From the NCBI GenBank assembly GCA_001939145.1, contig LSRX01000859.1, positions 7,647 through 71,646 of the forward strand: a stretch of DNA of 64,000 bases, in the 5' to 3' direction. Under the pieces are notes generated by a model that saw nothing but the letters and a program-made list of their open reading frames with translations, made no database searches and was not told the DNA's origin. A program made the translations under genes and the position numbers. Below, in pieces: positions 12,651 through 24,957 of this stretch (positions within the stretch are counted from its first letter, which is position 1; every line of letters starts with the position of its first letter). Origin of the DNA: Symbiodinium microadriaticum (taxonomy: Eukaryota > Sar > Dinophyceae > Suessiales > Symbiodiniaceae).

Positions 12651-13280
12651 GTTATTGATCTAAATTGCTTCATCCCGGAATGACATTCTTCACGAATGAA
12701 AACTTAACCTCAGCGCCACCATCGTGGAACTTTCGTGAAGGCATATTTACATCCCTCTTTGCAAGTTAGAACCCTGAGTTATAAGCTATAAGCCTCGTGA
12801 TGACAAGTTGTTGCGGGCATTATAATTAAGAGCTTTTGGCAGGCTTCCTAGGGCTGCGTGCAAGCTACAATAGTTGGAAACGGCTGGTTAAGGCCGTCTG
12901 AAGCCGTCTTAGGGTTTAGATTGTTGACAAAGTTTCCTGAAAGTTTGTCCATTGCAAGGCTTTTGGTGCCCCAATTGATTGAGAGTTTCTGGGAGCCTTT
13001 CTCACAGGCTTTAGGGCGTTTAAAGGCTGTTAGACAGGCTTTCGTACCAACGGAGGATAGAAAAGCTTTCTTCACGGGGCTATTGCTATTCCAGGTGTCG
13101 TAAGAGCCTCCTAGGAGGTGCTCCTTTCGCCAGCCACACCAACAATGTCCGTTGGGGGGCGGCCTTGATCTGGCTACGTCGACTTTAACGTCACTTACGC
13201 TCTAAACCCTGTGCTGGAACTTTGTCGTGGATAAGATTGTGGGTAGCAGGTAGGCAGGTACTGGTAGTAAGTGGAGACTA

Positions 13281-13331
13281 GTAACAGTAGCAGTAGCAGC
13301 AGTGGCAGTGGCAGCAGTAGTAGTAGTCAGT

Positions 13332-13363
<32 letters not shown>

Positions 13364-13378
13364 TAGCAAGAGCAGTAC
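13281..13378. repeat. AGC/AGT trinucleotide repeat
   Basis: An irregular AGT/AGC mixture opens into eight to ten consecutive AGC units near 13331-13361. On the minus strand it would encode a leucine run, which explains a spurious Leu-rich frame there. Confidence 0.9.
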
Positions 13379-13490
13379 CACTTGCAAGCAGCAATAACAA
13401 TATTAGCAACGACCGTAGAACATTAATAATGGTAATAATCGTAATAATCTTAACAAAGGCTCGCAAAATCAACAATAGTAAAACCAATAG

Positions 13491-13615
13491 CAACAGTAAT
13501 AGTAATTCTCATAATACTAGTACTAGTACCGGTACTAGTAATTACTAGTATTAGTAATAGTACCAGTACTAGTACTCGTAGTAGTAACAGTAACAGTGAA
13601 AGTAACAGTAACAGT
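13491..13615. repeat. degenerate AGT/AAC triplet repeat
   Basis: Interspersed units such as AGTAAT, ACTAGT and AGTAAC form an imperfect triplet-period array. CTAGTACTAGTACC-type palindromic stretches occur near 13520-13580. Confidence 0.8.
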
Positions 13616-13627
13616 AGGGGTCGGCGG

Positions 13628-13877
13628 AAAATTCGGCAACCAGAACGACTGATTCAGCAACCAGAACGGCTGATTCAGAAACCAGCCATGATTCAGAAAC
13701 CAGCCGTGATTCAGAAACTGGAACGGCTGCTTCGGCAACTGGAACGGCTGATTCGGCAGCTCAACGGCCTGATTCGGAAACGACACCTGGGTTCAGAAAC
13801 CAGAACAGCAGATTCAGGAACCAGATCGGCTGATTCAGAAACGGATTCAGAAACAAGACGCAGCAGTCGGAAACCAG
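13628..13877. repeat. minisatellite of about 21 bp (CTGATTCAGAAACCAG-type unit)
   Basis: Roughly a dozen imperfect copies of a unit containing GATTCAGAAACCAGAACGG. The period is a multiple of three, so one frame stays open through it (13688-13882 plus). The translated repeat has no known function and the frame is probably a by-product. Confidence 0.85.
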
Positions 13878-13880
13878 GAT

Positions 13881-14125
13881 GACGTCATTAGGTTTGGGAC
13901 ATGGATGCTCTGTTCCCAAATCGCCCTAGACCATGGACGTTGCTCTGGTCCCGAATCGCCCTAATTAGACCATGGACGCCATTAGGTGTTGGACATGGAT
14001 GCTCTGTTTCCACATCGCACTAGACCACGTGAGATTTTGGACATGGATGCTCTGGCCTTGACCCTGGACGTCATTAGGTTTTGGACATGGGTGCACTGAT
14101 CCCAAATCGCACTAGACCGTGAGCG
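13881..14125. repeat. minisatellite with period near 93 bp
   Basis: Three main copies start with GACGTCATTAGG or GACGCCATTAGG at 13881, 13975 and 14067. Each contains GGACATGGATGCTCTG, then a CCAAATCGCCCTAGACC-type tail. Partial internal copies lie between them. It directly abuts the 21-bp array. Confidence 0.8.
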
Positions 14126-14131
14126 TCATTA

Positions 14132-14293
14132 GGTAGTTGCCCAAGCGCAGTCGTTGAACCGCTGGGCCAGTTTCTGAATCGCGGCAGTTGCTGAAGCGCA
14201 GTTGCTGAATCGCGGCAGTTGCTGAAGCGCAGTTACTGAAGCGGGCGTGGTTGCTGAAGCGCAGTTGCTTAATCAAGGGCCAGTTGCTGCATC
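14132..14293. repeat. minisatellite of GCGCAGTTGCTGAA units
   Basis: Short units of GCAGTTGCTGAAGCGCAGTT and GAATCGCGGCAGTTGCTGAA recur about eight times with small changes. It abuts the 93-bp array on one side and a triplet array on the other. Confidence 0.8.
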
Positions 14294-14304
14294 ATGTACT
14301 GAAC

Positions 14305-14351
14305 GTAACAGTAAGCGTAACAGTAACAGTAACAGCAATCGTAACAGTGAC

Positions 14352-14388
<37 letters not shown>

Positions 14389-14424
14389 ATAATAATAGTA
14401 GCAATAATCGTAATAATAGTACAG
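14305..14424. repeat. AAC/AGT/AAT trinucleotide repeat
   Basis: An AAC/AGT mixture leads into about twelve consecutive AGT units (14352-14388) and then AAT/AGT units. It gives Ser- or Asn-rich plus-strand frames and Tyr- or Leu-rich minus-strand frames that are not genes. Confidence 0.9.
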
Positions 14425-14563
14425 CAAGTTTGCTAAACCGATAACTTTCGCAGAAAAAACAACTGTAGCGGCACCATCGCAGAACTTTCGCGAAGGCATA
14501 TTTGGCCATGCAGTTGTCGTTTCATATATAAATTATGCCACAATGAGCTTTAGATCAACTACC

Positions 14564-14630
14564 ATATATATATATATATACACACATACATACATACATA
14601 CATGCATGCATGCCTGCATACATACATACA

Positions 14631-14660
<30 letters not shown>
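14564..14660. repeat. (TA)n followed by (CATA)n microsatellite
   Basis: A short TA run passes into CATA tetranucleotides with a CATGCATGCATGC interruption near 14602-14613. The tetranucleotide keeps several frames open as Tyr-Ile-His-Thr repeats. Confidence 0.9.
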
Positions 14661-14664
<4 letters not shown>

Positions 14665-14711
14665 CTTATGTGTTTACTCACCGTCTGCGTTCGGATCCTA
14701 CTTTCTTTCAG

Positions 14712-15044
14712 GTCATGCGTGCCCTGCTTGAGAATCCCTTGTTGCACAAGCGTGCCGAGCACCGAGCGCCGAAATCACGAAGCCAGAACTCCACACCGCG
14801 TCCACCATCCGAAGCTCCTAGCAGGCAGTACAACACACGCATGGCCTCTGTCAGACCTTTTGGATCCTTTGGAGAGTGCCTTGCATCTGTGAAGGCAGTG
14901 GCACCTGGAAGTTCCTTGTGCTTTCGCAGCTGTAGCAAGAATCAAGCGCGACTGGCTGCATTTTCAGCGATTTCACACGAGTCGGCAAAGCCGGGCAAAA
15001 AGGAAATCGTGAAATCTACTCGAACGGAGCTGGCCTCCTCCTAA
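14712..15044 (+). CDS. possible terminal exon of an unidentified protein
   Basis: A pyrimidine-rich tract ending CTACTTTCTTTCAG at 14698-14711 is followed by G, the AG|G acceptor form common in dinoflagellates. From there an open frame of 110 codons runs to a stop at 15042-15044. Its start, VMRALLENPLLHKRAEHRAP, reads like ordinary protein and its middle is Ser/Pro/Arg-rich. The same frame continues upstream only because the CATA microsatellite is open, so that part is not protein. I recognise no domain and found no matching donor exon upstream. Confidence is low. Confidence 0.25.
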   Translation, partial: VMRALLENPLLHKRAEHRAPKSRSQNSTPRPPSEAPSRQYNTRMASVRPFGSFGECLASVKAVAPGSSLCFRSCSKNQARLAAFSAISHESAKPGKKEIVKSTRTELASS

Positions 15045-16539
15045 GCGAAAAACAACAGCCCGGTCAAAACGCTTGAGAAACAGGTGGCATCTTAGAAGAT
15101 CTTAGAAGTGTCGATTTCAGAAAAAGCGACAGCCGAATCAGAATAAGGCCGGCAATGCTTGGCTTCTGTACCAGCACCTGTGATAGGAAGGCATGACATT
15201 GCAACCCTACAGCGGGCCCGACCGTCTTACAGTTCTACAGTTCGTCGCCACTTTTCGCCAAATCACTTTGCAAGGCAACGCCTGCGGACAGTTGGGCTGG
15301 ACGCGCTCGGTCGAAATTGGAGCGTAAATTTCCTTAGGAACTAGTGCCGGGATCGCGGAGCTTCTCTCTGCAAATTTTTGAGTCGGATGCACAGCAAGCA
15401 ATGAATCAAACAAGATAAACCAACAAACGCAAGAGCTGCCACATCTTCCATCAGAAGTGCACGGAGTCCTTTCGTTGCCTCATCTCGCATGCTGCGATAG
15501 TCCTGGGGAGCCAAGTCAGTTCTCTTACTGTACGCACAGCGAAGGTCTATGCGTGGAGCAAGAAAGACTGGCGGAGCGCTGGTGTTCCTTGGGACGGGTG
15601 GGGCCGCACAATCAAAGAGTCTCCAGCGACGGGCAATCCACTTCGCTATGTTAACTGTCGGAAATCTTGTGCTGACATCCTGGATTTACAAACAAGATTG
15701 CGGGGGTTCGTCCTTGCCGAAATCGGTGACCCTGCAAAGGCCCTGAAGTTCTGCCTGACAATAGAAAGTTGCCGTTCAAGCGGCAAGCATGAAGGACGCA
15801 CTGGCAGTCAGTCTTAACATCAAAGGCAACCGCCAAGTTGGTTTGCATCTCCCCTGCATTACAAAACGCTTCTCGACATCTGCAAAACCCTTTGCCAGCC
15901 TGACGTTGCAGCAACATTTCCAGCTGGGAACGCTCCGCCTGACATGAGGCGAACAACTCTGACCATTGGAGGCTCTTGTGCATCGAAAGTGGAGCACAAC
16001 CGAAGATTTTGCAAGTTAATCCAACCTGCTTGCCGAACTGGTGGCTGTAAGCCGCATGCGACATGTGATGTTTAACAGTTTACTGAGCATAAGAATCAGC
16101 ACAGAATGCATGTATGGCGAGCTTGAGCCTGATTTGTGCTTGCTACTTGACTGCCATACCATGTCGTGCCTCGGCCCCAACCAACACAGTCGTTGGGATG
16201 ACTTCCGTACGCTCCACGGTTGGAGCTTCCCTCGGAGATCCAAGGTTTGTGGTTAAGATTGTTACTACTGTAAGCATTAACGTAAGCATTTTCGATTGTT
16301 TCAACGTTGATTAATATTGTTCACAGAGTGCATGATCGCTGTCTTCGGCCGGTGGAACCTAAATTGCGATGTGCTGGTGTCGTGTGGGCACGGCTGACAG
16401 AGGCATGACGTAAAGTACCCAAGCAGATCGTCAAAAAAACAACTGTCAGGTTCTCACAAGCATCTCAATCTGGAGCTGTCACTTTGAGAGCACATGCTCT
16501 CATTTCTCAGCAATGCCCTGCCCCCCCCAACCCCCGCCC
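15045..16539. other. no recognisable gene
   Basis: Only short frames on both strands, the longest 137 codons at 15651-16064 (minus), with no recognisable motif. Confidence 0.4.
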
Positions 16540-16629
16540 ACACCCACCTACACACACACAAACAAACTCAATCACAGATACAAACATAAACTCACAGGCA
16601 CACCCAGCCAGCCAGCCACCCACGCACAA

Positions 16630-16664
<35 letters not shown>

Positions 16665-16784
16665 TATATATATATATACACACACNACACCCACCTACAC
16701 ACACACAAACAAACTCAATCACAGATACAAACATAAACTCACAGGCTCACAGGCACACCCAGCCAGCCAGCCACCCACGCACAA

Positions 16785-16819
<35 letters not shown>

Positions 16820-16842
16820 TATATATATATATACACACACAC
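16540..16842. repeat. duplicated microsatellite block joined by a single N
   Basis: The block 16540-16685 (ACACCCACCTACACAC, then CACA, GAGA and TATA runs) recurs at 16687-16842 at an offset of 147 bp. The only clear length change is a 10-bp CTCACAGG-type insertion in the second copy. The one ambiguous base at 16686 lies exactly at the joint, so a false assembly duplication is as likely as a true tandem copy. Confidence 0.85.
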
Positions 16843-16877
16843 GCACATATACACACATACGCACATAAACACATGCA

Positions 16878-16950
16878 CACATACATACATACATACATAC
16901 ATACATACATACATACATACATACATCCGTCCATCCATGCATGCATGCAT
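16878..16950. repeat. (ATAC)n and (CATG)n microsatellite
   Basis: About twelve CATA units at 16878-16925 are followed by CCGTCCATCCATGCATGCATGCATGCA. It continues the simple-sequence region of the duplicated block. Confidence 0.9.
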
Positions 16951-19900
16951 GCACACACAAACAAGCACAAGCACACAATCACACACAAGCACAGCAGCCC
17001 ACACACACACACACACATCGTAAGAGATAAAAAGCTTGCACTCAGTGATGCGAGAGGTCATGCCGTTCATGAGTTTGTATCCGTGCGTTATTTCATGAAA
17101 GCAGAGAAGAGAGTGACGAGTGACTAAATCAGTTAGGCATGACGTTCTCTTGCAATATTCCGTGCGTTGCACATCTCGAACTCGGTTAATAAACTCGCAT
17201 GACGCGACGGGAACATTCATATGCTGAAGGCGCAGTTGTCCTTCGTGGACGACTGTCATTCTTGGATCTGTTCCCATGCCCCATGCATTCATAGCATCTG
17301 AGCGAGACAAAGGTTGAAAGCTGGGTTTCGACATCACGTTTCTCTTGTCTAAAACTTGAAAGTCAGATGGTTCCTGAAATGCCGGTTTCGCACTGGAACC
17401 TTGTCAATCATATTTCGGAGCGACGTGGTTTCTTAGCCATGACTGTGCTGCTGGCGGTCATGTGTCATGTGGAGGTCATGGAATTCCCTTGGTACGAAAT
17501 GTTGCGCATCTGTCGCCGATGCACTTGGAACCCAAGCTCGCCGAACTCGCCCGCCACGGTGTCCAAGTCCCTGCGCCGCAACAGGCGTGTCTCCCAGCGC
17601 TCCTCTTCTGCGAAGCAGGTTCGGCGATGGGGTCTGGAGTTCTCTGACACTGGGAGCAAGGAGGGATGAACGTTGCTTGTGGTGCTGCCGGGACTGGTTC
17701 TGGTGATGCTGGTGTTGACGAGAAACACAACCTGAAACTGCTTCTTTCGGTGCTGTCGTTTGCCGACACTGTTCGAATCTACCTCGTCAGCGCAGCCCTC
17801 TGGGGAAATAAAAGCCTTCTGCCACCTCCTGCTGAAAAGTCAGCTTGAAGCTACCTTAAGACCTAAGCCTGACAAGTTGCCTGATCGCGCTTGTAACTCT
17901 GCAGATGCATCTTCGTTTTTACACATCCAAAGAGGCATATATACCAGGCGGCCGTCCTTGCGCGCGATCTCGGATTGAAGTATCTTGATGTCCTGGTCGG
18001 GGTTCTGCAACTTGGGACAACTTGGATGTGACGAACTGTGAGGAGTGGGACAAGTGTGGCTCTCAATCCTCGTAAACTGCTGCCACGGCTTTGATGTCGT
18101 GTTGTTTGCAAGTTCCCGAAGACATAAGCGAACCCGATCTGTCGGATTCGGAGATGAAGGGGCTGAGCTGAAGCTTAGATCTCTTACCGACTGTAGGAGT
18201 ACCTACCTACTTCGTCCGATGAAGAGTCACAACCTCGGTTTAGCTGTGTACCGCATACAATCTTAAACTGCCCATAACTGGAAGCAAAAGCCCTATGACC
18301 AGTGGAAATGGACATTTCGGGGTAAACTGAAATGAGACCGAGATCCTGCTCAATCTTCTCAAGTGCGACGGTGATGGAAGCGGCCTGCAGACGCGACCGG
18401 GCTTTCAAAGGCGAAGGCCTACTTCAACAGCATGTGCTCTCGAGGAGAGGACCGAGACGGAAAGGATGGGAAATGTCAATGAAAATTCAACCGCATAAGA
18501 CCAGCTTGACACAGATCAGTTTCGCGCTGCAAGAAGCTTCGATTGATGTCCCGATTTCTACAAGATCTGGCTGTGTTGCCAATCACCGCGCATCATCCAC
18601 AATAAAAGCCAACCGACACTCCCAGACTTCTACATCATCATACTGTATCATGCCGCGCTTAAGCTAGCGCATGACGGATCGGATCATGATCGGCGTCCAA
18701 GCTTCGGCAAGACTTGCAAGACTGCGCAAGGTACGGTCAGCGACGTTGTCTGCAAACCCTGCGTGCGCTCAGCTGCCTGATCTGCCTCTCGACGTTTTTG
18801 GACCTTGGTGCGGATCTGAATATACGACTTGTGTTGGGATGCAGTGCTATGAAGTGCCTTATAATGCTTACATTTCCAGGCGCATGTGCCGAATGTCGTG
18901 TCCAGTCTTTGAAGCAATGCGACTCGGTTGCCCGGAAACATCCAAGCCGCAACGGTGACAAATAACACACACTACTCCCAGTTTGGATGCCTGATATATT
19001 TCTCATACGGAAGCAAGAAGCACACGGCACATTTAAGTTTGGCCTTCAAGATAAACGCCCCGTGTGTGAGTTGACGGGTTGTGCGTGAAGATGTTCACGA
19101 ATCACTCAGAACACATGTTTGGCGTTGTCTTGAGGATTTGGGTTGGAAGATATTCATCGTTCGCTAGGGGAGTTTGGTCCCACAAATTTCAGAATCGAAG
19201 TGCAGGTTTCGTGCTGGACGATGTTCATGAGGCGGGCCTACATCAAGTTCTTGAAACAGGCTCGAAAAGGATACTGTCGCCGCAAGGCAGTTGGGCAACA
19301 GCTTGCTGCCCGCCCATGCAATGACTGCAAAACGTCGGCTGGCTCCAGTAATGACTTGTATCCGGCAGCGGTGGCAAGGGAGAAGACTTGATGCAATGAC
19401 AATGACGGTACCAGTCGCGTCGTCATGTAACTAACCGGAACATGTAGGATTTCGCTATGCGTTTCATGAACCTTGGAGACTGCCTGGGCACAAGTCTCCG
19501 CGAACCGCAGCGTCTGCAACGATTCCTGTCATTCAAAAGCAGCATGAAAAGAGCATGCCAAATTGACAATCATCCATTCTATCGATGGCTTCCCGAGTAC
19601 GAATCAGGTCCAGGTGTCCTCGGCATGGGCAGGATCCATAGTCGCAGTGGTAATTATCAAGGTTCGTGCCTGTGCACAACGAAAAGGCATGTGAACGTGA
19701 AGCGGAAGGAAGTACATAGCATGAGTGCTTGTGGACGGAGTCATTTCATTCGTGACCGGGCTATGCGGCAGCGAAGTTTAAGGCGTCCGCCGAGCCACCC
19801 AAAGCTTCCTGGAGCAGCATCCTGGCACAAACAGTTTACAAAGCGCGTGATAGAAGTAGGGCTCTAAAACACTCACCAATGTTTCAAACGAGTGCTATAT

Positions 19901-22900
19901 ATCCTGATGCAGACCCTGCTTCATATCAAATGATGCGCATACGAACAAAACCAAGTTCGCTCACGCCACATTTAATCCCGCACTATCGCTGAAGTTTAGG
20001 GAGCAGCATGGAAGCGACGCCCTTTTTTAATTCGTATGATCCAGAGTTGGGTTTAGCACGACATGAACCTCACATTGCCCTTCGATCTTGATCATGTTCA
20101 GAGGTAATACTGGATATTTATGGATGTATAGCGAAGAAACGGTGGCAGCAAGGCGTAAGTTTTGAATCCTGATAGGGAACATATGGAAGCCTTGGTTGCG
20201 TGCACTGATCGGAACATCTTTGAATTACAAGTTCCTTGGTTGCACGCTGCATGCGGCACTGCATTCTCTGCTTACGACTCATGTGCATGTGTCCACTCGC
20301 AAACTTCGAGCTCGCGAAGACGGCCCTGGCGCATGGGAAGGTACTCCTTCAGCAGCCATGCGAGAGCGCCTTTGGCAGTCCAGGCAACCCAGGGTTCTGG
20401 AAGTTCCTACAGCCCACTGCCCTCAAGTTTTGTGCGAGCTGCCCTCCGTCTGGCCTGTGGAGAACCTCGATGACCCTCTTGAGGGAAAAGAGGCCCTGCA
20501 GGCGACGGAGCGGACCAGCATTGCTATGGTTTGTGTAGAGAAGCACCAACTACATGTTTGAAGCTCTCATGTCCACTTGAAGCATCAGCCCCTGCGCAAG
20601 CATGACACACAGAGCGCAGTCAGTCAGCAAGCTACTTTACCATAAACTATGCCAACAATGGCTCAAGACTCGGAGCATAAATGCACAAAGTGCGTGTAGG
20701 GCTTGGGGTTGTTTCCGGGTTTGGGGTTTGGGTTTCCCCTTCCTGGCACCCTAGTCCCCCCCTGTCCTGGTACCACAATGTTCCTCTGCAGATGCTTTCG
20801 CAGTCTCCCACTCCCTCTCACTTCAGTATTATCACCGAAGGCAGCCCAAATCAACATTAACTATGACAGCTCGTGGGCGCTGTGCTGGGCAGAGAGCTCT
20901 GCTTGGCAGTAACATGCAGCACCGACCTTGTTGATGTTCATTGTTTCCTGGAGTCTCTGTCGATGGAGATAGAACTCTTGCCAGGAGATGCGGCTCCTGC
21001 CATGTGACACACAGACGAAACCCAATCGTAAGTGCGCGAGGCTTGGCTGAGATGGGTTCATTCTGCCGCACTACGGAGAAGAGCCCGACGTCGGAGGAAA
21101 GAACTCAAGAGGTATGTACTTCAGATATGTCCATTGTATGTTACTTCTCTACTCATGTCTGACTTCTTCTGTTCTCTGTTCCCTGGGCGAATATGACGGA
21201 CTAACCATACGTAGCTGCAAAACGTGCTGCTAGCCAGTTCCGGACATCCAGGCCAGCGCAAAATATCGAGTCATTTCCGAACGTTTCAGGCCTGGCTCAT
21301 ATTAAATATGGCAGACATGGACTTACTCAAGCCACCTGAACCAAAAATGGAGTGCAAATGTAATCAGTTCAAGCACAGGCAATGCTGTCCAGAACGAGAG
21401 CAACACAATGAGTCGACCCGTCGTTCTGACTTGTCTCCTAGCATGGTGAATCTTGCGAATGGCAGCGCCTGGTATCACATCGAGATGCAAGTTGTGCAAG
21501 AGAACACAGTACAGTCCATCCACAAGTTCTCCACTCATCCTCACCTCTGATGCCTCTTTCACAAATCACCAACTGTCTTCCCGAACAAATAACATCCAAC
21601 AAACACGTGCATAGGGCCAATGCTCTTCCTAGCCCGATCTGCATTTCCTCCCTCGCTTGCTTCTCCCTGTTCTGATGGCTCAAGCACGATTTGGAGGCCT
21701 TACCCAAACTTCGGTGACTCGGTGACTCGTGTGCAGCTTTAACAGTTTTCCGGTGTAGCTTGTCACGTCAGGGACAAGCCCCGTTCTCCGGGCTTCAAGC
21801 TTGGAGCCTTACTGACGACTCAGGCTCGAACCCTTTTCATGCAGCTTTTCAAACCCACATACCCCGAATCAGTTGGACGGGGGACGGGCCGGTGATTGTT
21901 GAAAGACCAGGACTTGCGTTGCATTCTCAGGCTACAGGGATGTCCATAGCGCGGCTGATCGAGCAGCAGCCCCTTCGTCCCGAGACAAATTCGCGGGAGG
22001 TACTGCTCCTCACCGCCGACCACCGTCACAGGAGCCTCTGCAGCTTCACGACCCGACCCTGAAACTCGGTTTCAGCACTGCGATCGTCAGACTTGGTCAG
22101 CTACCAGAATTGAACTCGTTGCCTATCGTCCTGTTACAAGGCAGAGACCGGCAAGTTGCAAAGTCGCATCAACTCTCGGCACTGGTTTCCAGGTCCGTCC
22201 AGGCTGCTCTCACATGAGAGTTCAGGACTCTGGTGCTGAATATGAGTCGACCAACCATGGGAGTTTGCAAATCTGTGCAACCACAATAAACCCGCTCCGG
22301 GACAAGAGCCCATTTTTGTGCATCTCACAGCGCAAGCTGCTTCAAGACAGGCCTTGGCCGATTCCACCTTACTCTTTGTCAGCTGCTCGGATCCACCAAG
22401 ATCAGCGAAGTAGAAGCGACTCCTGCTTGGGCTTTACTCTCCGGGGGCACCGGGTCTACCATAGGCTTACCGGCGCAAACAGTTAAATAAACAAGCACAA
22501 GAGGTGCCGAGCAGCATGTGGCCGAGTCAAGGGCACGGGATTTTAGCTTTGCTACGTCTACGCGGAGGACGTTACCGTTACAGTAGCTTGCAGTATTCTT
22601 TCCTACCGGGCTTCTCTTGGATGCGCAACGCATCTTCGTGCTCCCCCAGCAATCTTACATTCATGCTGATCGCACCATGACATGCTGAGTGCAGGCTGCA
22701 TAATGTGCTTGTGAACGGATCGATTGACCATGGGACTCTCAAATCTGCGTTGCTGCATGTTGCTGCAATGCGTCGCCTCCGAGCGGGCAGCTGCAGGTCA
22801 CCTCGCAAGGCTACACGAATCTAGGCAGGAATCTCTTCTCGTTTCTTTGCAGCCGTGTTTGCTTAAGGAAGCAAGGCTTGGTTTTGGTAAGTCTCTCGGA

Positions 22901-24003
22901 TTCCCACCATTGTCGGCCTTCGCAGGACAGTCGCTGTCGTCGCTGCACCGACAGGGACAGGACAAACACAGTGTGTGCTCGAGTAGACCTGCGCAGTTCT
23001 GACGAATCGCTGGACACTCACTCCTATTGCCAATGCCACCGATCCGATGCTTTTGCTCCGATACAGCGACAGGCCAGAGTGCGTGCAGCCTTTGGAGCTG
23101 CCTCCTGTCTCACATGCTACTGGTACCAAGTCGAAATTCAATTTGCAGGATCTCCAGAAATCCCAAGGAGCGACGCTGAGTCTGAGAATTGTCGACGTGT
23201 CAGCTGCCTCTCGTTCATGGCGGTGGCGGCACGGCGCTTGGCCACTTCACCGTGTTGCAGCAGCTCGTAGACCTCCTCCAGAGACCTTAGCTGTGCTCGT
23301 TTGTGGTTGATCTGTCAGGCCTGAGGGCGGGAATGGGAGCAAGCGCGTACAGGAGGAAGGAGAGGGAAAGTGAGAGAAGCTAGAAGATAGCAAGAGAAAG
23401 TCCCGGCGAGAACCAGGGCAAGGAGTGGTGGGATGGCCATGATGGCCAGAGAGGCAGGGCCTCTGAAAACAAACAGTTGTGATGCCTGTGCTCTAGTGAT
23501 TATTGATACATCAAAGCTAAAGATTCGGTCCAGCCTGAACTATACGTGTGTTGCAGCTGCCAGGAAAGCAACAGCTGCTAGCACGAGCTGAGACTTCCGC
23601 TCGATGTGGTACTCTGTGTGCCCGTCTAAGACATACCTGTGGTTGAAGGAACGCATCGCTGTGCATGCCTCTTGCCCTCAACGCCGCGAGAAATTCAGCT
23701 CAAGCGCAGCTCTGGCCAACAATCTACCTTTCAGCCAGGACGTTTCACCGTGGGTCAGTTCCACTTAGCCTGCCCGTTTCAGCAGTGGACAAGAATTCTG
23801 AGTGTTCGGTTGACCCTTGGAGCGATTCATCTGATTGCCCCGCAATGGGTTTGGGCAAGCTCTCGAATGCAGATCGAAGATCATTGAGGCAATCCACAAC
23901 AAACGTCCAGAGTAGCATGGGGCATGAACCTCGCAATATGCAACGAAAACAGTGTGGTTTGTGACTCCATGTTACGGAGGACGTGAGAACTTTCCCACTC
24001 GAA
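16951..24003. other. seven kilobases without a supported gene
   Basis: No frame exceeds 140 codons and none shows a known domain. The frame at 20196-20561 (plus) has an even, protein-like composition in its second half and could be an exon, but it is unidentified. At 20699-20740 is a G/T-rich TTTGGGGTTTGGG tract. Multi-exon genes with short exons could be hidden here; I could not detect them. Confidence 0.4.
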
Positions 24004-24957
24004 TCATACCGCGCCTGTGCCCGACGCGGTCTGTAGCACGAACTGCAGCATAACGGCCTTGTCTGCCCTGTCCCACAACCTGAAGATAAAGGTGCCGATG
24101 CGAGTTGAGTTTTCAGGAGTTCCGACCGGAGACACATTGATTGACATGCACACGGAGTAGCAAACACAGTGCTCTTGGAGGATCGAAGGAAAAGGAAGAC
24201 AGGCTGGAATCTTATTTACAAATACTACTTGTACTTGACAGTGTTGAGAGCTTGATTGCCTTGAGCCTGGGCATTCTAAGAAGCGCCTAGCACACATCAA
24301 AACCTCCTCTGACAGCGATTTGTCTGCTGTTGGACACCGCTGCCTGGCCATCCCGCAGGAGGTCCGAGACCTGGAACACGTGGTGCACGCTTCATGTGCT
24401 TTCGGGCAGTATTCAAACGGGCTCTCACTGCCTGAATACTTAAGAAGACAAACCACCCGACTGTTCCTGCATCCTTGGCAAGCCAACTGACCCATCTGGC
24501 CTCGCTGCCGAAGAGCTCGACATAGCTTGCAGACAGGTGGACCTGGTTCATTGCCAGAGATCAGAAATGCAGTTGCATGATGTTGCATGCCGGTCAGGCA
24601 TGGCCCGGCATTGAATCTCAGGTGTGTCACCCCACCGCGCCTCAATACCTCGCTGGCGCCAGATCTCCACAGTCCGCAAAACCTCCCGGACTTCGACATT
24701 GAAGCAGAGAAGAATCCTGATTGAAAATTGAAAATGCAAGCTCCTCCTGGAGCCAACCTAAACGCTGATGTGCTCGGGACCTGTTGATCTCCAAGACAAA
24801 TGCAAGACTGGAAGTTGCAAACACGAACTCGCTTGTTTCGTGAGTGTGTATCCGTGTGTGGACTTGCCACTCTCAGTTTGCGGTAGGCTCCCTTTAAGGA
24901 TCGGGGCCCTCTGACAGGCCATCTTCCCAATGGTCCGTTCCTGGAGGACTCAAGCAA
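24004..24957 (-). CDS. hypothetical 317-codon ORF, Cys-rich centre
   Basis: One of the three longest uninterrupted frames in the window. The middle holds CxxC pairs (VCKLCRAL, ACQGCRNS) and further cysteines (CPKAHEACTTCSRSRTSCG), which could suggest zinc binding, but the spacing matches no family I know. No signal peptide or membrane segment is convincing. A frame of this length is only marginally improbable by chance in DNA of this composition, so it may be non-coding. No splice or leader signal was recognised next to it. Confidence 0.2.
   Translation of the reverse strand: MLESSRNGPLGRWPVRGPRSLKGAYRKLRVASPHTDTHSRNKRVRVCNFQSCICLGDQQVPSTSAFRLAPGGACIFNFQSGFFSASMSKSGRFCGLWRSGASEVLRRGGVTHLRFNAGPCLTGMQHHATAFLISGNEPGPPVCKLCRALRQRGQMGQLACQGCRNSRVVCLLKYSGSESPFEYCPKAHEACTTCSRSRTSCGMARQRCPTADKSLSEEVLMCARRFLECPGSRQSSSQHCQVQVVFVNKIPACLPFPSILQEHCVCYSVCMSINVSPVGTPENSTRIGTFIFRLWDRADKAVMLQFVLQTASGTGAV

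Noticed and set aside
14559-14762. Frames of Tyr-Ile-His-Thr or Met-Tyr-Val-Cys repeats (also at 16.8-17.0, 43.3-43.6 and 45.6-45.7 kb)
   Set aside because: They are translations of CATA microsatellites, open in several frames on both strands, with no flanking protein-like sequence.
20646-20660. ATGGCTCAAG, the 3' end of the DinoSL
   Set aside because: Only nine bases match and the 5' half is absent; similar short matches occur elsewhere by chance.
20699-20740. TTTGGGG-like G/T tract
   Set aside because: Irregular and short; not a telomeric array.
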